Counted from the first letter of the stretch, positions 52,649 to 62,392 are shown. The stretch is 64,000 bases of DNA from Methylovulum sp. (GCF_028687615.1 NZ_JAQTZU010000003.1:62001-126000); one strand, 5' to 3'. Translations and numbers: made by a program. Notes: generated by a model not told the origin, from the sequence alone.

Positions 52649-52936
52649 AAACTGCCTCTCCCGTAGTAAACAAACGATGATAGAAGTTAAAGCCACATGG
52701 GTATTTTGCCGCCCTGACGATATAGGGCTTATGAGAAAACAACATTTATATATCTTCTTGACTATACCCGCCGCAAGCAAGCTGGACAAGCGATATTGGT
52801 TTGGCAAGCATTTAAACTGAAATGGAATTATCAACTAAACCCCCTGTTCTCAATCCCGTTTGTGCAACACATATCATCGCAATGGTAAAAAATGCTAAAA
52901 TCAACGGCTTAATTATTTTTCTGGTTGCCTTGATTC
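52649..52936. other. Divergent intergenic region ftsH / Lon-like
   Basis: 288 bp between two divergent AAA protease genes. TGCTAAAAT at about 52893-52901 could be an extended -10 for the Lon-like gene. I see no clear heat-shock (sigma32) promoter. Confidence 0.35.
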
Positions 52937-55327
52937 ATGCCCAATACCCAAAAACTGCCTGTCACCTCGTTAAAACTGAACGTCGATCTGGACGGTTTTG
53001 ATTTTCCTGACCCACCGCTTTGTCCCCCCAATATTTTAGGCCAAGCCAGGGCAAGGTCGGCATTGGAATTTGGCATTGCCATGCCCCAGTCTGGTTATCA
53101 TGTTTTTGTCATGGGGGAACCGGGCATGGGGCGGTTGACGATGATCAACCAACAGTTGGATAAGGTGGCGGCAACCTTGCCGACGCCGGCTTCTTACGCT
53201 TACGCCCATAACTTTGAAAATCCTAGGGAGCCTATAGCGATAGCTTTACCGGCTGAATACGGGCAATTGTTCGGCAAAGACATTGAAAAATTATTGGATG
53301 GCCTGCTGGAAATTTTTCCGGTCGCATTTGAAAGCCCGGCGTATCAGCAAAAAAAGACCGCCATCGAACGCCAATTCAATCAGAATTATCAACAGGCGAT
53401 TGATAGTGTCGATAAAAAAGCCAGGGCTATGAGCATCGCACTGTTCCGTGAAGATGACAATATCACCTTTGCGCCCATCCACGGCAACAAAACCCTCAAT
53501 GAAAAACAATTCAGCCAATTGCCGGAGGCGGAGCGTGAAATGTTTCACTGCCAAGTCGAAGAGCTGGAAGATTTTCTAAGCGAAGTGCTGCTGGAAATGC
53601 CGTTGTGGCGGCGGCAAGTGTTGGAAAAAATCAAGCAACTGGACAATGACACCATCAAGCAAGAACTCCAGCCCTTGTTTATCGAACTCCACGATAAATA
53701 TCTCGCCATTGATGATGTCATCAGCTATTTATCCGCCTTGGAGCAACAACTGTACACCACCATCTGCGATGAACTAATGCCCACGCGGACATCGGATTCA
53801 CTCAGCCATGCCGCTAAACGCGCCCGCTTGTTTGAGCAATTCGCGCCGAATATCCTGGTCGACCATTCGCAAGACAGCGGTGCGCCCGTGGTTTATCAAG
53901 CCCATCCGACTTACCAAAACCTGTTCGGACGCATTGAATACGCCAGCGAACAAGGTATGTGGGTCACGCATTACCAGCGGATTTGCAAAGGTTCGTTGCA
54001 TAAGGCCAACGGCGGTTATTTGATCCTCGATGCCGAAAAGCTGTTGGAATATCCGTTTGTTTGGGACGCGCTGAAACGGGCGTTAAAGTCCGGCACTATC
54101 GACATTGAATCGCCGTATTCGGAAATGGGCATCAGCACGATGACCTTAAGACCGGAATTGATCCCGCTGAATGTCAAAATCATCCTGGTTGGTTCCGGCG
54201 ATATTTATTATTTGCTGGAAGAGCTGGATAACGAATTCAATGAAATGTTTAAAGTGCTGGCGGATTTTGATTATGAAATTCCGATTACACCCGAATCCAT
54301 GCAACATTTCGCGATATTGGCGAACAAGCACGCCGCTGATTCCGGCGTAAAACTGTTGACCAAGGCGGCGATTGCCAGTTTGATGGAACACAGTTGCCGG
54401 CTTGCCGAAAATCAGCACCGCTTCTCGGCACATATCAATGACTCGCTCGAACTCATCGGCGAAGCCAGCCTGTTTGCCAAACAAGCCGCTAGCGGACAAC
54501 TAGAGCGCATCCATATTGAACAAGCCTTGGCGGCCCGCGAATACCGCAATGGCGGGCTCTCGCAACGCATTCTCGAAGACATGCTGGACGGCACGATTTT
54601 GATCGATACCCACGGCGAAGCGATAGGCAAAATCAATGGCTTGACGGTGCTGACTATCGGTGGCAGCAGTTTCGGCGCCCCCGCCCGCATCACCACCACC
54701 GTTTATCCAGGCTCACGCGGCATCGTCGATATTGAACGCGAAGCCGAATTGGGCGAGGCGATACATTCCAAAGGCGTGATGATTTTGACGGGCTATTTGG
54801 GGCATTTTTATGCCCAGCAATTCCCGTTGGCGATTTCCGCCAGCATCGCCATCGAACAATCGTACAGCGCGATAGACGGCGATAGCGCGTCACTCGCCGA
54901 GTTGTGCTGCCTGATTTCCGCGCTGACCCGTATCCCGATCAAGCAAGCCTTTGCCGTGACGGGTTCGATCAACCAATACGGCGAAGTGCAGGCCATCGGC
55001 GGCGTCAATGAAAAAATCGAAGGCTTTTTCAGATTATGCCAAATGCGCGGTTTGACCGGAGAGCAAGCCGTCATTATCCCGGCGGTAAACAAACGCAACC
55101 TGATGTTGAAACAGGATGTGATTGATGCCGTGGCGCAAGGCTTGTTTACGGTTTACACTGTCAACAGCGTCGATGAAACGCTGGAATTATTGACCGGACA
55201 CCTGGCGGGAGAAGCCGATGCGGAGGGTAATTACCCAGAAAACAGCATCAACTTCAAGGCCATTTCACGGTTGAAAGAAATTTCAGAAATGGCGGGGGAT
55301 GATGAACATAAGGAAGAGGGATGTTGA
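52937..55327 (+). CDS. Lon-like ATP-dependent protease (AAA_32/LonB-like)
   Basis: A 796-residue protein with an N-terminal AAA-type domain (PNILGQARARSALEFGIAMP; P-loop VMGEPGMGRLTMI, where Arg replaces the usual Lys, as in this family), a long helical insert (EAEREMFHCQVEELEDFLSE), and a C-terminal Lon protease domain with the Ser650 (GDSASLAELC) and Lys693 (VNEKIEGFF) dyad, 43 residues apart as in Lon. Homologues are annotated as Lon-related or YcaL/YcbZ-type proteases. The acidic C-terminus (EMAGDDEHKEEGC) is not part of the fold. Cytoplasmic; targets unknown. Divergent from ftsH. Confidence 0.88.
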   Translation: MPNTQKLPVTSLKLNVDLDGFDFPDPPLCPPNILGQARARSALEFGIAMPQSGYHVFVMGEPGMGRLTMINQQLDKVAATLPTPASYAYAHNFENPREPIAIALPAEYGQLFGKDIEKLLDGLLEIFPVAFESPAYQQKKTAIERQFNQNYQQAIDSVDKKARAMSIALFREDDNITFAPIHGNKTLNEKQFSQLPEAEREMFHCQVEELEDFLSEVLLEMPLWRRQVLEKIKQLDNDTIKQELQPLFIELHDKYLAIDDVISYLSALEQQLYTTICDELMPTRTSDSLSHAAKRARLFEQFAPNILVDHSQDSGAPVVYQAHPTYQNLFGRIEYASEQGMWVTHYQRICKGSLHKANGGYLILDAEKLLEYPFVWDALKRALKSGTIDIESPYSEMGISTMTLRPELIPLNVKIILVGSGDIYYLLEELDNEFNEMFKVLADFDYEIPITPESMQHFAILANKHAADSGVKLLTKAAIASLMEHSCRLAENQHRFSAHINDSLELIGEASLFAKQAASGQLERIHIEQALAAREYRNGGLSQRILEDMLDGTILIDTHGEAIGKINGLTVLTIGGSSFGAPARITTTVYPGSRGIVDIEREAELGEAIHSKGVMILTGYLGHFYAQQFPLAISASIAIEQSYSAIDGDSASLAELCCLISALTRIPIKQAFAVTGSINQYGEVQAIGGVNEKIEGFFRLCQMRGLTGEQAVIIPAVNKRNLMLKQDVIDAVAQGLFTVYTVNSVDETLELLTGHLAGEADAEGNYPENSINFKAISRLKEISEMAGDDEHKEEGC

Positions 55328-55450
55328 TGTTTTTATGTTGGAATTGGAGCTTTGGGGTTTTGAAGCTGTTCAACTGGCTTCAAGGAATTCCCGCACAATC
55401 CACGTCTGCCGCTATAATGCAAAATCCCTGATACAGCAACGAGGTGGCCC

Positions 55451-56056
55451 ATGTCTGCCGTAATCCAACAAACAAGCTACACCGCCGAAGAATATTTAAC
55501 GCTGGAACGTAACGCGCCCTATAAAAGCGAGTTCCACAATGGACAAATTTTTGCCATGACCGGAGCCAGCCGCAAGCATAATTTGGTTTCGATAAATATT
55601 GCTGCGGAATTGCGTAGCCAACTCAAAAAACGCCCCTGCGAAGCCTACATCAATGACATGCGGGTCAAAGCTGCTGAAATGCGTAGTTATTATTACCCAG
55701 ACATTGCGGTTGTTTGTGGGGTCGCGCGATTCGAGGACAATATGCTCGATACGCTATTGAATCCGACGGTGGTGATCGAAGTGTTGTCGCCTTCCACCGA
55801 AGCTTATGACCGTGGCGGCAAATTTAGTCATTACCGTAAAATTGCTAGCTTGCGCGAGTATTTGCTGGTGGCGCAAGACCAGCCGATTATCGAGTGTTTT
55901 ACGCGGCAGGAAAACGGCTGGGTGTTGACGGAAACAACGGGGCTTGATGCGGTTGTGAAACTGGCAAGCATTGATTGCTCGCTGAGTTTGCGCGAAGTTT
56001 ACGATAAGGTGCTGGATGATATGGCAGATGGGCGGAGCGTTGATCAGGCGTCATAA
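55451..56056 (+). CDS. Uma2 family (DUF820) endonuclease-like protein
   Basis: A 201-residue Uma2 protein: YTAEEYLTLERNAPYKSEFH, NGQIFAMTGASRKHNLVSIN, YYYPDIAVVCG, NPTVVIEVLSPSTEAYDRGG and REYLLVAQDQPIIECF. The core (PDIAVVCG, VIEVLSPSTE, Lys in KFSHYRKI) is intact. GAGG lies before the ATG. It belongs to a different Uma2 subgroup from the genes at 44070 and 48999. Role unknown. A MITE lies 18 bp downstream. Confidence 0.88.
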   Translation: MSAVIQQTSYTAEEYLTLERNAPYKSEFHNGQIFAMTGASRKHNLVSINIAAELRSQLKKRPCEAYINDMRVKAAEMRSYYYPDIAVVCGVARFEDNMLDTLLNPTVVIEVLSPSTEAYDRGGKFSHYRKIASLREYLLVAQDQPIIECFTRQENGWVLTETTGLDAVVKLASIDCSLSLREVYDKVLDDMADGRSVDQAS

Positions 56057-56074
56057 CCCGCAATAGTAAGCGAG

Positions 56075-56198
56075 GGCTACCAACTTAAGGCGGGACAAAA
56101 AGACCTGATCTAGAGCTGTCAGGTTTTTAAAACCTGACAGCTCTAAAGTCCTGCGAGTAATTGGGAAGTTACCTCTGCCCCGCCTTAAGTTGGTAGCC
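56075..56198. mobile_element. 124-bp MITE with 20-bp inverted ends and 8-bp target duplication
   Basis: GGCTACCAACTTAAGGCGGG (56075-56094) is the exact reverse complement of 56179-56198. TAAGCGAG occurs directly before (56067-56074) and directly after (56199-56206), an 8-bp target duplication. There is no transposase, so it is a non-autonomous element. The AGGTTTTAAAACCT-core palindrome copy 3 is nested in its centre. Confidence 0.88.
56112..56144. repeat. AGGTTTTAAAACCT-core palindrome, copy 3
   Basis: AGAGCTGTCAGGTTTT, one T, then the exact reverse complement. It shares its core with the palindromes at 48891 and 50682 but has different arms, and is nested within the MITE. Confidence 0.88.
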
Positions 56199-56377
56199 TA
56201 AGCGAGTGGATACAAGCCCGTATGGGGGGGGTATGGAATACGGGATTTTTCAGTGCTGATATGTCGTGTTTCATTGTTTTTCGCGTGTTTTGGGGAATTG
56301 CATGTTGTGCGGCTTCGACCCCCGTATTCCGCTACCGCTGCATACGGGCTACTGGCTGAACTTATTTTCGATTAAAC

Positions 56378-56414
56378 AAAAGCCTCGGTTGCTTTCAACA
56401 ACCGAGGCTTTTTT
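56378..56414. terminator. Bidirectional terminator hairpin
   Basis: AAAGCCTCGGTTG pairs with CAACCGAGGCTTT, with a T-run on the plus strand and an A-run before it, so it can act for the minus-strand barrel gene as well. Confidence 0.75.
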
Positions 56415-56451
56415 GTTCAAATCGGATGGGATTAAAGTGTCTATTCTAAAA

Positions 56452-57225
56452 TCACAAATCAAAATGGGCAGCCAAACCGAAAATCAACTGGTGGTTGACC
56501 GTTTCGGTGTTGATTGTGCCGCCGCCTTTCAGGTCATCTTCAACATCGACATAAGTCAATTTATATTCGGCAAAAGCCGAGACATATTTGATTAAATCAT
56601 AATTGACGCCCATCATGCCATTGATGACAGGGCCGGCACCCCACTGATATTCGTAAGTTTGGGTTCCGTTAATCACAGCTTCGACATGAGGGACGCTAAA
56701 GCCCGCTCCCAAACCGGTATACAACTGCATACGGCCTAACAAGGTGTTGTCACGTTGACCTGCTGGAAACCAACGGTATTGGCCGTTAAAGGTCAAGGTG
56801 TTGACGCCATGTGACATGTTAAAGTCCTGGATGTGGTTGCTAATTGGCTCTACGCCATTGACGGGATTGCCATTCAAATCCGTGCCGTTGATTTGCGCAT
56901 TATTGTCATAGTTCAGATAGTTTTTAAGATGGGCAAAGTCTATGGACAAACCCCAATTGGGCGCATCATCAAACCAATAACCCAAGCGTGCCCCGTAAAA
57001 TACGGGTTCTTCAAAAGAATTGTCTTCCCAGCTCACATCGCTGAAATTCAGGTTGGTTTTGCCCTGCGTCAAATTCAAATCACCATTATCAATGAATGAT
57101 TGTCCTGCATAGATGGCAACATTGATTTCGGCACTTGCTAAAGATGTCACTAACAACCCGGTCAGCAGTGTAAGCATTTTTATTCTGGTGGGTACGCCTC
57201 TGGCAATTGCTGTCTTTTGCTTCAT
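56452..57225 (-). CDS. Outer-membrane beta-barrel protein
   Basis: A 257-residue protein with a signal peptide (IKMLTLLTGLLVTSLASA) and alternating amphipathic strands rich in aromatic residues: FYGARLGYWFDD, WGLSIDFAHLKNYL, LYTGLGAGFSVPHV, VSAFAEYKLTYVDVEDDL and a last strand NHQLIFGLAAHFDL. This matches small 8-stranded barrels of the OmpW/OmpA-like or lipid-A-modifying type; I cannot pin the subfamily. No catalytic pattern is obvious. Single gene between terminator hairpins. Confidence 0.72.
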   Translation of the reverse strand: MKQKTAIARGVPTRIKMLTLLTGLLVTSLASAEINVAIYAGQSFIDNGDLNLTQGKTNLNFSDVSWEDNSFEEPVFYGARLGYWFDDAPNWGLSIDFAHLKNYLNYDNNAQINGTDLNGNPVNGVEPISNHIQDFNMSHGVNTLTFNGQYRWFPAGQRDNTLLGRMQLYTGLGAGFSVPHVEAVINGTQTYEYQWGAGPVINGMMGVNYDLIKYVSAFAEYKLTYVDVEDDLKGGGTINTETVNHQLIFGLAAHFDL

Positions 57226-57352
57226 TTTTATAGATTTCCTGTGCTGGTTAAGACAAACTCAAAATACGCATGGGTGATTGTTTTTGAGCCGGTAAAAATG
57301 CTTACCTTACCATTTTTGGGCTATTTTTGGCAAAGATTGCGTTAGCAATTGC

Positions 57353-58864
57353 TTAAGTGCTTCTGTCCAATTTACGGTAACTGATGGCTTCACTTAAATG
57401 AGGGATTTGAATTTGCGGTGATTGCGCGAGGTCGGCAATAGTGCGGGCGAGTTTTAAAATGCGGTGATAGGCGCGGTTTGATAAGCCAAATTTGTCCATT
57501 GCCTGCTCCAGTAAACGGTGTCCGGCTTCGGGCAATTCGCAGACGATTTTGACTTCTTTCGCGCTCAAGGCCGAATTGGCTTTGCCGGAACGCGCCAAGG
57601 CAATATTGCGTGCCGCCACCACCCGCGCCCGAATCGCCGCACTGCTTTCTTCGCCCGTCGCCGAACCTTTACGCAAGACTTCATGCGGCACATGCGGCAC
57701 TTCCAGGTGCATGTCGATACGGTCTAGCAAGGGGCCTGAAATCCGTCCGCGATAACGGGCGACTTGCTCGGATGTGCAATGGCAACGGCCTGACGCATCG
57801 CCCAAATAGCCGCAAGGGCAAGGGTTCATCGCCGCAACCAATTGGAAACGCGCGGGAAAATCGGCTTGGCGGTTGGCGCGGGAAATGGTGATGTGTCCGG
57901 TTTCCAAGGGTTCGCGCAAAACTTCCAAGACTTTGCGGTCAAATTCCGGCAGTTCATCCAAAAATAACGTGCCGTTATGCGCAAGCGAGATTTCCCCAGG
58001 TTTAGGATTGCTGCCGCCACCCACCAAGGCCGCCGCCGACGCGGTGTGATGGGGTGAGCGAAACGGCGGTTTCAGCCAATTATTGACATTAAAGCCTTGG
58101 TCGCTAATCGATGCAATCGCGGCGGTTTCCTGCGCCTGTTGTTCGGTCAACAACGGCAAAATCGTCGGCAAACGCGAGGCGATCATGGATTTGCCCGTAC
58201 CCGGCGGGCCTAGCATCAAGATGTTATGTGAACCCGCCGCGGCAATCTCAAACGCGCGTTTGACGTGGTATTGCCCATGCACATCGGCAAAATCCAATTC
58301 ATGCAGCGTCGGTTCGGGTTCGGTTTGTTGGCTTTGCATGTCGATTTGCGTCTGCCCGCTCAAATGCGCACAGATTTGCAATAAATGCTCGGCGGGGATA
58401 ATCTCCAAGCCCTTCACTAAGGCCGCTTCGGCGGTGTTTTCCTTAGGCACAATCAGTTTCCGCCCCTGCTTACGCGCTTGCAACGCAACCGGCAACACGC
58501 CGATGACAGGCCGCAATTCCCCGCCTAAGGACAATTCGCCGATACATTCATATTCCGCCAACCGCGCGGTGGGAATCTGCCCCGAAGCCGCCAAAATGCC
58601 TAGCGCGATGGCTAAGTCAAAACGCCCGCCTTCTTTCGGCAAATCAGCAGGGGCGAGGTTGATGGTGATGCGCTGCATCGGAAAATCAAACTGCGAATTT
58701 AGCAAGGCCCCGCGCACCCTGTCTTTGCTTTCCTTCACCGCCGTTTCGGGCAAACCGACGATGGACAAAGCAGGCAAACCATTGGAGACATGCACTTCGA
58801 CGGTGACGAGCGGCGCGTCAATACCGGAACGGCCCCGGCTGTAGATGACGGCTAGGGATGACAT
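57353..58864 (-). CDS. comM: YifB/ComM family Mg-chelatase-like AAA+ ATPase
   Basis: A 503-residue protein. N-terminal ChlI-like domain (VTVEVHVSNGLPALSIVGLP, FPMQRITINLAPADLPKEGG), AAA+ core with Walker A (LGPPGTGKSMIASRLP), Walker B-type LFLDELPEFDRKVLEVLREP and sensor MNPCPCGYLGD, and a C-terminal Mg-chelatase subunit domain (LSNRAYHRILKLARTIADLA). ComM is a hexameric helicase that promotes branch migration during natural transformation. The whole length and all motifs are present. Confidence 0.92.
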   Translation of the reverse strand: MSSLAVIYSRGRSGIDAPLVTVEVHVSNGLPALSIVGLPETAVKESKDRVRGALLNSQFDFPMQRITINLAPADLPKEGGRFDLAIALGILAASGQIPTARLAEYECIGELSLGGELRPVIGVLPVALQARKQGRKLIVPKENTAEAALVKGLEIIPAEHLLQICAHLSGQTQIDMQSQQTEPEPTLHELDFADVHGQYHVKRAFEIAAAGSHNILMLGPPGTGKSMIASRLPTILPLLTEQQAQETAAIASISDQGFNVNNWLKPPFRSPHHTASAAALVGGGSNPKPGEISLAHNGTLFLDELPEFDRKVLEVLREPLETGHITISRANRQADFPARFQLVAAMNPCPCGYLGDASGRCHCTSEQVARYRGRISGPLLDRIDMHLEVPHVPHEVLRKGSATGEESSAAIRARVVAARNIALARSGKANSALSAKEVKIVCELPEAGHRLLEQAMDKFGLSNRAYHRILKLARTIADLAQSPQIQIPHLSEAISYRKLDRST

Positions 58865-59008
58865 AAGGACGCGGGAAAACTGGCAAGCATATTAATTTTC
58901 ATAGACTTAGACGGGTGTTATATTGTCATTGCTATACGTAAATTGTATTGGCATTTATTATAGGTCAGGTAAAAGATTATAGCTGTAACGAAGCCATTGG
59001 AGAGAGCT

Positions 59009-59215
59009 ATGCACGGTCAACAATTATTACAGGAAATAGAGGTTTTACCGCCGGAATTACAAAAACAAGTGTCCGATTTCGTCATTTTTCTACGCAAACA
59101 GCAACAACAGCAATTCATCCAAAAACGGACGGTAGGCGAATATAAGGAAACTATCGTCATTCATGATGATTTTGACGAACCCTTGGCTGATGATTTCTGG
59201 TTGGGCGGACAATGA
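59009..59215 (+). CDS. DUF2281 family antitoxin-like protein
   Basis: A 68-residue protein: MHGQQLLQEIEVLPPELQKQ, VSDFVIFLRKQQQQQ, then an acidic tail (HDDFDEPLADDFW). This is the DUF2281 pattern, common as the antitoxin next to PIN-domain toxins. GAGAGAGCT precedes the ATG at 59009. The end overlaps the PIN gene (ATGA). Confidence 0.82.
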   Translation: MHGQQLLQEIEVLPPELQKQVSDFVIFLRKQQQQQFIQKRTVGEYKETIVIHDDFDEPLADDFWLGGQ

Positions 59216-59604
59216 ATATCCTGCTCGATACCCATGTGTTCTTATGGCTGAGGACAGAACCTGAAAAAATCCCAGAACAGGTGTTGGCAGCGTATTACGA
59301 CATAAACAACGATGTCTATTTAAGCCTTGCCAGCATTTGGGAAATGCAAATCAAGCATCAGTTGGGAAAACTTGATTTGGAAGTGCCGCTTAAAGACATG
59401 ATTGAAAAACAGCGTGCCAATAATGGCTTGCAGATTTTATCTGTCGAACCTCGCCATATTTATGGCTTGGCAGAGCTGCCTTTCCATCATAAAGACCCTT
59501 TTGATAGGATAATTTTAATCCAAGCAAAATTAGACGGTTTGGAGCTTGCTACTGCGGATACCGCTTTTTGCCATTATGGTGTTAATTTGTTTTGGGATTC
59601 CTGA
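59212..59604 (+). CDS. PIN-domain toxin, VapC-like
   Basis: A 130-residue PIN ribonuclease: LLDTHVFLWL (first Asp), SLASIWEMQIKHQLGKL (Glu), HHKDPFDRIILIQAK (Asp pair) and LATADTAF (last Asp). All acidic residues of the active site are present. Such toxins cleave RNA and are held by the partner antitoxin, here the DUF2281 protein overlapping by 4 bases. Complete and probably functional, unlike the broken toxin at 1677. Confidence 0.88.
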   Translation: MNILLDTHVFLWLRTEPEKIPEQVLAAYYDINNDVYLSLASIWEMQIKHQLGKLDLEVPLKDMIEKQRANNGLQILSVEPRHIYGLAELPFHHKDPFDRIILIQAKLDGLELATADTAFCHYGVNLFWDS

Positions 59605-59635
59605 GTTAAATAAAACTTATCCAGAATAATTTGAT

Positions 59636-60511
59636 TTACATCTTCTCCCGCAATTTCAAAAACCGCTGATACCTTGTCAGCGCAATATCCCCTTGTTCTG
59701 CCGCCGCCCTGACCGCACAACCCTTGTCCGAAACATGGCTGCAATCATTAAATCGGCATCCGTCCAATAAAGGCTGGAATTCGCGGTAGCCATGAGCCAG
59801 TTGATTATGGTTCATGTCGGCGAGGCCAAAAATCGCCACGCCTGGGCTGTCGATCAAATCGCCGCCGTCGGGCAAATGGTACAAAGTCGCGGCGGTGGTG
59901 GTGTGCCGTCCGTGTTTGGTGGTGGCGGAAATGGTGTTGGTTTTGAGTTCCTTATCGGGAATCAGCGCGTTAGTCAGCGAGGATTTGCCGACCCCGGATT
60001 GTCCGGTGAATATGCTGGTTTGCTGGTTCAGGGCCTGTTTCAAATCGTCCAGGCCATTGGCGGTGGTCGCACTGACGCGGTGCAAAGGATAGCCCAGTTC
60101 TTGGTAAATGCTAAGTTCCTGTTCGATGTCCGGCGAAGGCGGCAAGTCGGTTTTGTTCAGCACTAAAGCCGCGCTAAAGTCGTGGTTTTCGCAAATCGCC
60201 AAATATTGGTCCAGCAATAAAAAATCACAAAACGGTTCGGTGGCGAACACGACAAACACGGTGTCGATATTGGCGGCGACGGGGCGGGCTTTGTCGCCCC
60301 GGCTGGGGCGCAGCAGCACCGAGCGGCGAGGGAGAATTTCTTCGATGCGGCCTTGTAACAAGCCAGCTTCTGATAACAGCACTTGATCGCCGACCGCGAC
60401 GGTGTCCACTTTCCGTCGCGTTTGGCAGAGCCAGATAATGCCGTTGACTTCTACGGCGATACCTTGACCTAAGTGGGCGATGACCAGACCTTGACACAAG
60501 TCCGCAGCCAT
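59636..60511 (-). CDS. rsgA: Ribosome small subunit-dependent GTPase RsgA
   Basis: A 291-residue circularly permuted GTPase: OB domain (GIAVEVNGIIWLCQTRRKVD), G4 (VLNKTDL), G1 (FTGQSGVGKSSLTNALIP), G2 region (TTKHGRHTTTAATLYHL), G3 (DSPGV) and a C-terminal zinc site (CRFNDCSHVSDKGCAVRAA). It helps mature the 30S subunit. It overlaps the M48 protease stop by one base and is co-transcribed with it. Confidence 0.95.
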   Translation of the reverse strand: MAADLCQGLVIAHLGQGIAVEVNGIIWLCQTRRKVDTVAVGDQVLLSEAGLLQGRIEEILPRRSVLLRPSRGDKARPVAANIDTVFVVFATEPFCDFLLLDQYLAICENHDFSAALVLNKTDLPPSPDIEQELSIYQELGYPLHRVSATTANGLDDLKQALNQQTSIFTGQSGVGKSSLTNALIPDKELKTNTISATTKHGRHTTTAATLYHLPDGGDLIDSPGVAIFGLADMNHNQLAHGYREFQPLLDGCRFNDCSHVSDKGCAVRAAAEQGDIALTRYQRFLKLREKM

Positions 60512-61758
60512 CAGGCTTTGGCAATCAGATGGGCGATGCGGATGGCCGCTGGCGGATGGCTGTAGTGGAAGGCGGAATACAAGGGATCGGGGGTCAAGGT
60601 GCTGGCATTTTCTTCGTATAATTTCACCAAACCGCTGATCATTTTGCTGGCTTGGGAATTTTGCGCGGCGAAATCGTCGGCTTCAAATTCAAACTGGCGT
60701 TGGAAAAACGCCGTGATCGGCTGCATGAAAAAGGTGAACGTCGATGATACCAGCATGAACAACATCAATGCGGCGGCGTTGGATTTTTGTTCAATGCTGA
60801 CACCCAGGCCCGTGTAAAACCAGTCTTGGTCGATTAACCAGCCTAACACGGCAAAACCAATCAGGCTCATGATAGCACTGGCGATGAGCATTTTAATGAC
60901 GTGTTTACGTTTGAAATGTCCTAACTCATGCGCCAACACCGCTTCCAATTCTTCTTCATCTAAAGAATTGACCAAGTTGTCATAAAACACGATGCGTTTG
61001 TTATTGCCCAAGCCCGTGAAATAAGCGTTGCCGTGACCGGAGCGTTTCGAACCATCCATGATGAAAATGCCCTGGCTGTTGAATCCGCAACGTGCCAACA
61101 GGTTTTGGATGCGGTCTTTCAGTGAACCGTCTTCCATCGGCGTGAATTTGTTGAACAGCGGCGCGATCAGGGTGGGGAACAGCCAGCTCATCAATAAGGA
61201 AAAACCCATCAAAATCGCCCATGCCCACAGCCACCAGGACGAACCGATGCTGTCCATGACCCACAAAATCAATGCCAGTAAAGGCAAGCCGATTGCCGCA
61301 CCTAAGGCTAGTTGCAGGGCTTGGTCTTTGGCAAATTGTTGGATGGTGCTTTTATTAAAACCGAATTGCTCTTCAATGACAAAAGTCTGGTAGAGGCTGG
61401 TGGGGATTTCAACCAGCATCATGATTAGAAACACGGATGCCGTTGCCAGCAAACCTGCCAGGATGGGCGAATCGAGCATTTGTGACCAGCAAGAAAAAGC
61501 CAGATTGATACCGCCGCCCAAAGTCAGCAATAGCAACACGGCTACGCCGACAATCCGGTCAACATCGCCCAGCTTGCCTTTTGCCAAGGTATAATCGGCG
61601 GCTTTTTGGTGTGCATCTAAAGAGACGCTGGCGAGGAAAGCTTCCGGCACTTCGCCACGATGCGCGGCAACATGGTTGGCCTGGCGTTTTGCCAGCCAAA
61701 ATTCAATGCCAAACGATAAGATTAAGGCGATCAAAAAAAACAGCGTGAAGGTATTCAT
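60511..61758 (-). CDS. M48 family metallopeptidase (Ste24/CAAX-protease-like)
   Basis: A 415-residue membrane zinc protease. Several transmembrane helices ([56 protein letters not shown]), HELGH in [14 protein letters not shown], and the downstream Glu-containing [10 protein letters not shown]. It also shows [20 protein letters not shown], typical of Ste24-like proteins. Bacterial members take part in membrane protein quality control. The ATG at 61756-61758 is chosen; the TTG four codons upstream is unlikely. Confidence 0.88.
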   Translation of the reverse strand: MNTFTLFFLIALILSFGIEFWLAKRQANHVAAHRGEVPEAFLASVSLDAHQKAADYTLAKGKLGDVDRIVGVAVLLLLTLGGGINLAFSCWSQMLDSPILAGLLATASVFLIMMLVEIPTSLYQTFVIEEQFGFNKSTIQQFAKDQALQLALGAAIGLPLLALILWVMDSIGSSWWLWAWAILMGFSLLMSWLFPTLIAPLFNKFTPMEDGSLKDRIQNLLARCGFNSQGIFIMDGSKRSGHGNAYFTGLGNNKRIVFYDNLVNSLDEEELEAVLAHELGHFKRKHVIKMLIASAIMSLIGFAVLGWLIDQDWFYTGLGVSIEQKSNAAALMLFMLVSSTFTFFMQPITAFFQRQFEFEADDFAAQNSQASKMISGLVKLYEENASTLTPDPLYSAFHYSHPPAAIRIAHLIAKA

Positions 61759-61844
61759 ACGGGCAAACAAGTCAGGTTGGAGGGTTAGACGTTCAGTGTA
61801 CCCAATGCTACACTAAGCGCAATAGCAAACACAACGGAATCGAC

Positions 61845-62390
61845 ATGGCGCAGGAACCCCAAAACCTTATCTGGATAGACTTGGAAATGACCGGGCTGAA
61901 TCCCGACACCGACCTTATCATTGAAATGGCGACGATAGTCACCGACAAAGAACTTAATATCTTGGCGCAAGGCCCGGTCATCGCCGTACACCAGTCAGAT
62001 GAAGCGTTGGCGGCAATGGATGACTGGAACCAAAAACACCACGGCGAATCCGGCTTGATTGAGCGGGTCAAAGCATCGGTTATTAATGATGCCGAAGCTG
62101 AGGCCATGACGATTGAATTTCTTAAAGAATGGCTTCCTGAACGGACATCACCTATGTGCGGCAACACGATAGGCCAAGACCGCCGCTTTTTAGCCCGCTA
62201 CATGCCCCAACTGGAAGCGTTTTTCCATTACCGTAGCATTGATGTGTCCACTTTGAAAGAATTGGCGGCGCGTTGGGCACCAGAACTTAAGCAAGGCTTC
62301 AATAAACAAGCCAAGCACCAGGCCCTGGACGACATCATCGAATCCATAGAAGAATTGCGTTATTACCGGACGCATTTTCTTAAATACTAG
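61845..62390 (+). CDS. orn: Oligoribonuclease
   Basis: A 181-residue DEDDh exonuclease: [20 protein letters not shown] (DxE), [11 protein letters not shown] (Asp in the second motif), and [19 protein letters not shown] (H..D). It degrades 2-5 nt RNAs and the pGpG product of c-di-GMP turnover. Divergent from the M48/rsgA unit; crcB follows after 2 bp. Confidence 0.95.
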   Translation: MAQEPQNLIWIDLEMTGLNPDTDLIIEMATIVTDKELNILAQGPVIAVHQSDEALAAMDDWNQKHHGESGLIERVKASVINDAEAEAMTIEFLKEWLPERTSPMCGNTIGQDRRFLARYMPQLEAFFHYRSIDVSTLKELAARWAPELKQGFNKQAKHQALDDIIESIEELRYYRTHFLKY

Positions 62391-62392
62391 CC

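Noticed and set aside
61759-62392. Fluoride riboswitch controlling the crcB gene
   Set aside because: crcB starts 2 bp after orn, and neither the junction nor the region before orn shows the conserved fluoride-aptamer pattern.
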